From positions 48,463,618 to 48,527,617 of the forward strand of contig NC_087067.1 in NCBI RefSeq assembly GCF_963678635.1: DNA of 64,000 bases, given 5' to 3'. This document shows, piece after piece, positions 56,663-64,000 of the stretch (positions are counted from its first letter, which is position 1; each line of letters starts with the position of its first letter). The notes under the pieces were generated by a model. It did not search any database, was not told the DNA's origin, and worked only from the letters and a program-made list of their open reading frames with translations. The translations under genes and the position numbers were made by a program. This stretch comes from Symsagittifera roscoffensis. Taxonomy: Eukaryota; Xenacoelomorpha; Acoela; Convolutidae.

Positions 56663-57430
56663 CTAAATATGCAGTTCTTTCTCCCAGTTTAGATTGTTAG
56701 GTGAGCTATTTGTGGCCATGTTCGACAGTGGGGTATTTGGTTTCCTATCCATATGTGCCTCAAAAGGAGAAATTTTTGTGACACCGTGTGGTGTGATTCT
56801 TAGTGTTTTTATTATTTCTGCGACATCTGAAGCTAGCTTATATGATGTATTTGATTTGTCTATTTTCATTACTGCTAACCTACCTTTAATCGTTTGAATC
56901 ATTTTTTCAGCAACTGCTATGGCTCTGTGATCATCTACGGGTGCAAAAAGTAGTTTTATATGATTTGTCCGACAGAAAATTTGGAATTCTTTTGCCCTGA
57001 ATGTTTGCGCTTAATCCTCTCGGTACCCCGTTGTTAGAGATGTATCTTTGCATGAACTTGATTGCAATATCTGCTGTTGTATTTGATACAACTTTTGCTG
57101 TCGGGAACTTGAACCACTTATCTATTGCAACTAAAAAGTATGCATCCCTAATCAATTCGTCCGAGAGGGGCCCCGCGAAGTCGAATTGAACTTCCTCATT
57201 AGGTTCGACCACCGGTTCCATTTGGAATGAAAGCTTTTTCTTTCCTAAGATGGGTTTTAAATTTATTTTTACCTTGCTCTGTGCAATGTTTGCAGTTTTG
57301 TGCCATTTGCACAATTGAACGGTGGATATGCGGGAACAACCAGACATGTTGACTCAAGTCCAACATCGCTGCTGATCCCGGTTGTGCTAGATGGAGGTTT
57401 TGATGATGTCCCAGTCCCGCTTTTTCACAA
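56663..57430 (-). pseudogene. integrase of element 2, frameshifted and with a damaged catalytic box
   Basis: The N-terminal zinc domain is in a second frame: HHQNLHLAQPG...NCKHCTEQGK (about 57410-57270), an H2C2 arrangement. The core EVQFDFAGPL and YFLVAIDKWFKFPTAKVV follow (first Asp present). The usual S-D-x-G box reads LSANIQGK, so the second catalytic Asp is not visible. A one-base shift near 56955 leads to APVDDHRAIAVAEKMIQTIK, which holds the catalytic Glu helix. Integrase would join cDNA to the chromosome; this copy is very likely dead. Confidence 0.75.
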
Positions 57431-57452
57431 AGTTGATCAGTGGACGCAGGTT

Positions 57453-57953
57453 TCAGTCCTTCTTGGTAGCTGCGGCAATGAACGGATCTCCCAGTCCTCG
57501 CTGGAGTTTTCGACGGAATAGCGGCGTGTCCTCTTCCGTTTTGGTGGCTTTCTCCACTGAAACCACTACGTTATACATTATTTTGTTGTGGCTGGCCTCT
57601 AGCTGTGACGAAGTTGTCATGGTCAGGGGCTCCAAGTTGGGTATTGTTTCCTCTTGCAAACATACGCTGGGGTCCACGCGGCTGACCCATATTTCCGTTT
57701 CCACTAGAGTATCGTCTCCCGTATTGCTGTTTGTTTGTGTACCTGTAGTCGACTTGGTTATTTCGTTTTCAATTTCTGTGTAGATCGTTGTTTGTGTGGC
57801 TGTGGTTGATCGGGCTGTGTCCGTTTGTAGTTTCTCCGTTTTTGAACTTTTTCTTTCCACCACATTTGATTTTGACGTCGAGCTGCCTCCAAAAGTAATT
57901 TTTGGAAAATTTGAATATTTAGGTCTTGTGATCAGTTCTCTTGCGTCGGTCAC
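57453..57953 (-). pseudogene. Ser/Thr-rich linker of element 2 pol
   Basis: A 166-codon open frame between RNase H and integrase, rich in Thr, Ser and Glu (ARSTTATQTTIYTEIENEIT). No known domain. Its position matches the poorly conserved 7.76-8.48 kb stretch of element 1. Confidence 0.5.
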
Positions 57954-58459
57954 TAGCGCGGTTGAAGTGTTATGTAGCGATGATTAAGTTTTCTTCATCT
58001 GTTTTTCTTTGGTTCGTGTTCGCTTGTGCCACCTCGATCGGGAAGACTTTCTTCCCGATTGGATGTGTTTTTCCAGTCAACCGAAACTGTACGACAGCGT
58101 GGTTTGCTTGTTTTCAACTCTGCCGGAATGAATCCGCATGTTTTTTCTGCTCATTCTTTTAAATTTGATCGCGGTGATCAATGTCTTACCGCAGTTGAAT
58201 TTTTTTGAATGCGAGAGAGTTGACTGGTTTTGAATAGAATTTGAGTCGGACTGAATTCTGGTTTTGGGTAGCAATTGACCGCTGACGGATTGTCTGGAAT
58301 GTTTAGTTGTTAATTGAGCGTTTGTTCTAGCATCTAATAACCCTTATTTTCCGCGCGCTTTTTGATCAGATCATATGGTGCTTTGTTTTGATTGGCCAAC
58401 TTATTTAGAATGACATTGTCAATCAATTCTAGGTTGTTTATGAATGTAATAATTGCCGC

Positions 58460-58860
58460 AACTACGATTTCCTCATCGTAATCACTGGGGGTATTGGTAA
58501 TTCAACCAGATTTTGTGACACATAGTCTATTAAGCCCATTTTACTCCCTGCGAGATCTTTAATATCAAAATTAAAAGGTATTAATCTATCAATCCAGCGA
58601 GTAAGTCGGCTTTGACTTGTCTTTGATCGTTCGCTGGCTGGTGATGACGGTAAAATGTTTGCCGTAAAGGTAGTATTTGATGTGTTCAATTGCCCATACG
58701 ACCCCTAATAATTCTAGTTCTTTGACTGAATATTTTTCCTCAAGTGAGTTTAAAAATCGTGACGCGTATGCAATAGCCAACCAACCTTCTGCTGAGTGCT
58801 GCTCTAATGCCACTCCTAAACCTGTGTTAGATGCATCACAGACGATGCGAGTATCTAAAT
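58460..58860 (-). pseudogene. RNase H domain of element 2
   Basis: On the - strand it reads RIVCDASNTGLGVALEQ (catalytic Asp in CDAS), then AIAYASRFLNSLEEKYSVKE and LLGVVWAIEHIKYYLYGKHF. After a frame change come RLTRWIDRLIPF and GLIDYVSQN. Order and spacing fit gypsy RNase H. One frameshift lies near 58600-58690. Confidence 0.75.
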
Positions 58861-58884
58861 GTTGGTCGGACTGTTTATTTTGTG

Positions 58885-59814
58885 TTATTTTGCTACCAGC
58901 TGTAAAATCATTTTGAAAGCTAAGTTATGTTCTGGTAACCAATTTATAAGTCTGTTCTTTCCAGTGTTTTTTAAAAGCGGCCGCAGAGCTGCCGCTGCTT
59001 GTGCTAAATTTGGTATGTATCTTGTTAGATAGTGTATTGAACCCATGAAGCTTTTACGTTGTTTCAACGTTTTGTGAGGCGAAAATTTTTCAATTACCTC
59101 AAATTTCTTTATAGGTGGTTTGGTTCCCTCACTGTTGATAGTGAAACCTAACCACTCAACTTGCTTGAATGCGAACTTAGAAGAAATTGCAAGATTCTCC
59201 TCGTCAAGTTTCGTTAGCACCGTTTGGAGTTTTTATCGATGTGTCTCTATTGTTCCTTTTGTTACGGTTAGAATATCGTCCAGATATGCGTAAGTATTAT
59301 TGCAGTTTGTGAGAGTTATATCCACTGATTTTTGAAACTCTACCAGCATACTAGTAAGGTCGTAAAATCACGATTGGAATTGGTATGTTCCTGTAGCGTT
59401 TCCGCCAAGGAGGCTGAAGTTGCTTTGTTCTCTTGTTGTTTTATCCAACTGGATTTTTGAATACACGTATCGTAAATCGAGTGTAGTGAATAAAGACTGG
59501 TTTAACTTGTCTGATTTCACCATTTGTGCGATATCATCCAGAAGAAGATCTATGTTGGGCATTTGATGTTTGTTTTTGTGTAAGTATTTGTTAATCTTTT
59601 TGGAATCGAGGGCCAGTTTAACCGTTTGGTCCTTTTTGTCTGTGATAACTATTGGGCTGATAAATTGTTTGTCTGAACACTTATCGAGTTTGATAATGTG
59701 TTTATGATCAATCAACTTATTTAATTCCGCTTTGAACCTTTCTTGCAGATGTATTTGTTGACGTCTACCCTTTTGTTGTACCGGTTCAAATTCTTTACTA
59801 AATTGTGTTTTCAT
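58885..59814 (-). pseudogene. reverse transcriptase of element 2, two in-frame stops
   Basis: It starts near 59814 with FSKEFEPVQQKGRRQQIH and continues KLDKCSDKQFISPIVITDKK and LFTTLDLRYVYSKIQLDK (first catalytic Asp). A TGA then interrupts QFQS-FYDLTSMLVEFQ. The catalytic box AYLDDILTVTKGTIETH is intact (near 59275), followed by a TAA and then VLTKLDEENLAISSKFAFKQ and VEWLGFTI down to 58885. Apart from the two stops, the frame is the same throughout, so this RT decayed recently. Confidence 0.85.
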
Positions 59815-59880
59815 TATGTGGTGTTTTGACTTTCCTATGCGTACGCAATTATTCTTGACCCATTGTTTACTTTCGTGGTT

Positions 59881-60585
59881 TCATTTGTCGCTTCGTTGCA
59901 CCGTGAGTACCCTGTGAGTTTGTTTTTCCTGAATCAGTTTAATGCTGATGCCTGGTAATAGATTCCGTCCTATTATATTTGCTTTGTGGTTGTCCACTAT
60001 AATGAACGGAGCTGTTTGTATTTTCCATCCTCCCGACTCAAAAGTAACTATTAGCCTTCCTTTAGGATGTATTGATTCACCGTTGTAACATGCTAAATTT
60101 CTGTCTGTATCTTCCGGTGGGATATTTTTGAACACTGCCGTTTGATCATTTTGTTGTTTTCGTTGAGCGGTTTTTTCGTTTAGGAAATACATCGGGCTGC
60201 CCGAGTCGGCAAAGGCGAATAGTTCTGTTGTATTCGTCTTCAATTTAACAAATTGTCCATTTAAGTCGTCTTCCGATAGTGTTTTTGTGTTTTTTATTTC
60301 GAATGATTCCGATATTGCCATTACGGAAAATTCGTCTATTTGATAGTTCTCCCAACCATTGTTTGTGGTGAACTCAGCAGACGCGACCGGGTCGGTATCC
60401 GTCTCCGTGCTCTCTATTTCTGTCTCCTCTTGCCGTACCTCAGGTGTATTTTCTCGGTAATTTACGTTTGTAGAACGGCAAATTTTTGCAAAGTGTCTGC
60501 GTTTCGCGAACTTTGAGCAAATTTGGTCTTTTGCTGGACATGATTGTAGATGGTTCGGACCATATTGATTTCCACACTTGAACAC
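59881..60585 (-). pseudogene. zinc knuckles and protease of element 2
   Basis: A 234-codon frame. It opens with knuckle remnants CGNQYGPNHLQSC and CSKFAKRRHFAKIC. In the second, the expected second Cys is Phe and the expected Gly is Arg. A Glu/Thr-rich spacer follows, then ELFAFADSGSPMYFLNEKTA (active-site D-S-G) and ANIIGRNLLPGISIKL. The family position is retropepsin. The first knuckle appears truncated by the frameshift that separates it from the gag frame at 60761-60462. Confidence 0.75.
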
Positions 60586-61428
60586 TGTTTGTTGTTTGTG
60601 TTTCGTTGTTGTTGATATTGCTGACCCCTTGTGTTTTGTGATCCACGTGGATACGGTCGGCCGCGAAAACCGCCCCGACCTCGCTGATTGTTTTGGTTGT
60701 ACTGTTGGTTTTGTCTGCCTCGTGTCTTAACATAATGCATCGGTTCTTGTTTTTGGGTCACTTTTGACCTGCGATCGGATTTGTTTTCATTGTTTGACTG
60801 TGTTCTATTCCTTTTTCACGTCGAATTGCGTATTCGTATGCCTCCTGTGGGGTACGTGTTTGTGCTAGCAATTCCTCTGCAATTTTTTTGTTGTTCATGT
60901 GGGCGGTAAACATATCCCTTAACCACTCACTTTCTCGGTCGCCGCAATCGGCCCGTGAAGCTAGTTCCACTAGGTCAGCATGAAGTTGTTCTAAAATTCA
61001 GTTTTCTTTTGTTGCTGACAAATAAAATTATACCTCTCAAAAGCTCTTATAAGTGTCATTACGAATATATCCTCCAAAACAGTCATGAATTGTTGCGTAG
61101 ATACCGTGCGCAGTTGTAAATTAGGTCGTTTTTGTTGTATTTGGCGTTGTCCTTCAGCGCCGAGACACAAGAAAAGATAGCTGCGTATTTTTGCGTCCGC
61201 TTCATCCCATCTGATTGAGCTACACAGAACTCCTTTCTCCCGCGCTTTTATCACGTGGTTTTCCCAGCCCACTCTTTTTTCTTGATTACGCAACTCGCGG
61301 TTTTCTCTTTGAGCTTCCGTTTCGCCGGTTATCTCGACCTCGTTTACTGGTTCAGATGGCTCTAATAATTGTGGTCTTGTTCGTAATAGACTTCGAATTT
61401 CGATGACGTCTTTCGCGAATACTGCCAT
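60586..61428 (-). pseudogene. gag: gag of element 2, frameshifted
   Basis: Frame 61428-60991 (MAVFAKDVIEI... SIRWDEADAKIRSYLFLCLG, LRTVSTQQFMTVLEDIFV) continues after a shift near 60990 as LEQLHADLVELASRADCGD, DMFTAHMNNKKIAEELLAQ and TPQEAYEYAIRREKG. A second shift leads to the Gln/Arg/Gly-rich basic stretch (RGRGGFRGRPYPRG) at 60761-60462. Capsid helices, a basic region and then zinc knuckles are the expected order. A leader of about 110 bp separates the ATG at 61428 from the 5' LTR. Confidence 0.75.
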
Positions 61429-61520
61429 TTCCAGTATTGCCGCCCATTTTGTCCACTCTAATGGGGGTTCGGCCGATGCTCGTTCCTAGAATGGGTTCAT
61501 GTTGAGTGGTTTCTTCGAAA

Positions 61521-61538
61521 ATCCTGATGGCTCCGCCA
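61521..61538 (-). promoter_or_regulatory. primer-binding site of element 2
   Basis: Directly after the 5' LTR, the - strand reads TGGCGGAGCCATCAGGAT. It begins with TGG, the complement of a tRNA 3' CCA. The tRNA would end ...GGCTCCGCCA, but I cannot name it. Confidence 0.65.
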
Positions 61539-61812
61539 TGTCATACAGCTATGTCCTTAAGGTATGAACTGCTAATCCTTGAATCCGTATGGATAGATAA
61601 TGTCGAGCTCGAGAGAGAGAAATTGAAACAACTAGTTAATGTTAACTTTTATTTACGTTCTGAACCGTAGTTCTCTTTAGCCGCCATTCTCGTCCTTGCT
61701 ATCAAAGTCAATCGACCAGTACACATTAATGTTTTATAATATCAAAACATAAATGACATATAAATACATTCTAAGTTTTATATGGAGTTTTATCTATCCA
61801 TGCCGGATGACA
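61539..61812 (-). repeat. 5' LTR of element 2 (274 bp)
   Basis: The - strand begins TGTCATCCGGCATGG and ends GTATGACA, so the terminal TGTCAT/ATGACA is a perfect inverted repeat. It contains a TATA-like CCATATAAAACTT (near 61773-61785) and an AATAAA signal (near 61648-61653), the expected order of promoter then poly-A signal. Confidence 0.9.
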
Positions 61813-61817
61813 GTGCT
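61813..61817. repeat. target-site duplication GTGCT (right)
   Basis: Matches 53285-53289 exactly. Confidence 0.85.
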
Positions 61818-63050
61818 AATGCAACCAAATGTCATTGGAAGGTTCAATAGTTTTCGAACTCAAACGACAATTTATCAGTTTTTTTTTATGATTATGATTT
61901 ATTTATTAAAATGCATGAACACTGTAACTGCAATTTTTTGACGCTAACTGCTCTTTTTTGATCAAAGTGTCTGTCTCTGAAAACATTTTTGTCGCTTGTA
62001 AGATAATTTGCTAGTTTTTCTATTGTTTGAAAATAAAGAGTTAAAGGTCAAAATCCGATTGCTCCAAATATCAACCGCTATAACTGCTGACAATTTTCAG
62101 CATTTTTTCATTTATTCAAAACAAACTAATATTTTTCTGGAAAAAACCAATTTACCAGGCGTAAGAAGGAATTTCGGATCCAACGATGTAGGTTGCAATC
62201 ATTCATTAGTCTTGTGGAAAAATGGAAAACTTAAGCAAAAAACAAAAACAGACAGTGTCTCAATGACTTCAAAAAAGGGTTTGGAAAAATTTCAAGCTAA
62301 TATTTACAAAAGGCTAATATCATGAAATACGCATACCAATCCATATGTCGCTTTTACGTAATTACCTGAAATACAACTAACTGTTTTTCTGCAATAATAA
62401 ATCATATCGGAAAATTTTATCATGTGGAATTCCACAAAGATCAGTCTAGCTTTTTTCCTGATCTAGTTAAGCAAAAGTTTTTAACCAAACCAAATAACCA
62501 CAAAATGTTTGTTTGGTGATGGCATTGTTTGGTGATGGCATAACAGGAAATGCGATTGCAAAACGCTAGATTTTTGGTTCATCACTAATGAACTGAAAAA
62601 AAATAAGCGGTCAGAAAAAACGTTTTATGTTTAGTACAAACAAGCATACACTTAGCTTTAACAATCTTGGAACTAATAAATAGGTTCAAAATTTTTCGGT
62701 TGTTAGTCTTAGTTATTTTAGTGGTTGCAATTCAAATTTCGAAATATTAAACATGGAAACAACTAAACAATTTTACAACAACTAGGTTAGGATTCTACTC
62801 GAATCGGAAGCATTTTAAGATCGCACTGCTTACAAAACTGTTATTGAAGGCTTGGAGAAATACCAGCGCTCTCTATGGAGACTAAGCTTGAATCTAAAAT
62901 TTTTAAAACAGTTTGTATTAAAGGGTGATGTAACAGGATGTGAGCGAAATCTACTAACAAAAAAAAGAGATTTATCTATAACAGCGGGTTAGCATTTTGG
63001 CAGATATTTCACTAGGTGATTCACATAAAAATTATTTCAGGTCAACAAAA
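61818..63050. other. no gene seen
   Basis: AT-rich. An open frame 62008-62325 includes PGVRRNFGSNDVGCNHSLVL but has no recognised domain and no clear splice pairing, so I do not call it a gene. TTTGGTGATGGCAT is directly repeated at about 62512-62540. Confidence 0.35.
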
Positions 63051-63150
63051 ACCAAAACTGATTTCAATTCTTCATTTATAGGAAAATGCATTCCTCTTCA
63101 AAACTGATTTCAAAGATTCATTTATAGGAAAATGCACTCCTCCTATCAGA
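63050..63150 (+). repeat. short direct duplication (about 50 bp)
   Basis: AAAACTGATTTCA...TTCATTTATAGGAAAATGCA occurs twice in a row (63054-63094 and 63100-63137). Confidence 0.6.
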
Positions 63151-63761
63151 AGCTACATAATATAAAAAAATGCATGAAACTCAGAGTACGAGTGTTGTTT
63201 AATGCAAATTTTAGGTTTGTGAAAGATAAGTCAAAGTTTTTTTGATAAAATTGAGAAACAGCCTAATGTACTTTTTCTAAATTTTACTTTTCGATAGCAT
63301 AATTCTTAAATTGATTTTGGTAGAAACGAGATTTCTATTTCATATGTTTTAGGTAAAAGTTTAAAACCTAGTCAAAATATGTAAATGAGTGAATACTATT
63401 GTATATTTTTTTCAAATAATTTGAGAAATTACTATACTAACCTTTTCAAAAATCCATCCACTCGAGAAAAATATTATTGATCCACTGTGATTGCAATTAT
63501 GTAAAAAAATCAGCCATACATAACCTGATAAACAATTTTTTAGTTAAAATTTAATTTGAGGTCTTCGCTAGCAATGCATGAGGGCTCACCCAAACTGATT
63601 TTGTAATAGGGGTTAATCCAAACAAGCATTTGATACAAGTTCTCAAAATTTCGACATCAAATCGTCCCGTTTTTAAAGTCCTGCATTCGCTCCTTTTTAA
63701 CAGTCTCGTCTCTTTCATTTTGGCGAAATTTTTTATTTTTTCAACACGTTTTAGTTAAGAT

Positions 63762-63985
63762 TGATCCCAAAAATCTCAAACTTCAATCAATGAAAAACTG
63801 GAAATTGATCAATTATTTTTGCAATATAATGAGACTTTCACATTAAATCACCTGCATATTGTTACATGCCTGTGATCCCAAAAACCTCAAACTTCAATCA
63901 ATCAAAAAAGGGAAATTGTTCAATTATTTCTGCATTATAAAAAGACTTTCACATTAAATCACCTGTATATTATATCCTGTTTATT
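63762..63985 (+). repeat. tandem duplication, period about 110 bp
   Basis: TGATCCCAAAAATCTCAAAC (63763) and TGATCCCAAAAACCTCAAAC (63872) start two copies. Each contains CTTCAATCAAT, CAATTATTT.TGCA and GACTTTCACATTAAATCACC. The second runs close to the window end. Confidence 0.75.
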
Positions 63986-64000
63986 TTATATATATTCTAG

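Larger units (their letters stand above)
53290..61812 (-). mobile_element. Ty3/gypsy LTR retrotransposon (element 2), complete ends, rearranged 3' region
   Basis: It is bounded by two LTRs of about 273 bp and a perfect GTGCT duplication. Read on the - strand: 5' LTR (61812-61539), PBS, gag, CCHC knuckle, protease, RT, RNase H, Ser/Thr-rich linker, H2C2 and integrase core, a C-terminal extension, then three tandem units each ending in PPT plus U3, the last with a full LTR (53562-53290). By hand alignment the LTRs differ at roughly two dozen positions. The pol frame carries at least four frameshifts and two stops, so it is inactive although its structure is well kept. Confidence 0.92.

Noticed and set aside
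62008-62325. 105-codon open frame
   Set aside because: No recognised domain and no flanking signals. Long AT-rich stretches give such frames by chance.

Overview
This is a window of animal nuclear DNA: AT-rich, intron-containing and dominated by repeats. I see two protein-coding genes, both on the + strand. The first is the 5' part of a glutamine-hydrolysing asparagine synthetase (25.4-28.3 kb), which runs into a 200-N assembly gap. The second is a DEG/ENaC-family sodium channel subunit (36.3-44.7 kb), apparently complete in six or seven exons. DEG/ENaC channels are a metazoan family. Two of the four asparagine synthetase introns can only be closed in frame with non-GT donors (one GA-AG, one GC-AG). 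That relaxed G*-AG splicing has been reported in appendicularian tunicates such as Oikopleura, so a larvacean is my best guess. It is an inference from splice sites, not a demonstrated identity.

Layout. 0-4.3 kb: gene-free sequence with a diverged tandem array of about 157 bp units and a MITE-like element carrying a GC-rich hairpin. 4.6-10.4 kb: a badly decayed Ty3/gypsy LTR retrotransposon (+ strand) in which gag, zinc knuckles, protease, RT, RNase H and integrase are each recognisable in shifted frames. 8.86-18.86 kb: a tandem segmental duplication of about 5 kb (units A and B) that copies the 3' end of that retrotransposon with its downstream repeats. 19-22.3 kb: an element bordered by inverted GCGGATTCC-rich arrays, containing a tRNA-Ser(GCU)-like sequence and a minisatellite. 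24.3-25.1 kb: two hAT-like MITE copies.

25.4-28.3 kb: asparagine synthetase exons 1-5. 29.4-32.0 kb: exon relics of a second DEG/ENaC gene, interrupted by a LINE reverse-transcriptase fragment. 33.8-35.3 kb: two MITE-type elements. 36.3-44.7 kb: the DEG/ENaC gene, whose introns carry an inverted MITE copy, a 380 bp duplication and a 20 bp minisatellite. 45.7-48.2 kb: a short CGACT-rich array, a complete TIR element with a nested hAT-like MITE, and a 0.6 kb fold-back palindrome. 52.0-52.7 kb: a 110 bp tandem array. 53.29-61.81 kb: a Ty3/gypsy element on the - strand, complete from LTR to LTR with a perfect 5 bp target duplication. Its 3' end is rearranged into three tandem ORF-end/PPT/U3 units. 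61.8-64 kb: gene-free apart from two short tandem duplications.

The two genes have no evident functional link. Most of the structure comes from repeat activity: non-autonomous TIR elements inserted in and around the genes, a partial duplication of the channel gene, and unequal or template-switch events inside retrotransposons. Coordinates of exons and repeat ends are hand-derived. Frameshifts in the retroelements are real in this sequence, but I cannot tell assembly error from decay.
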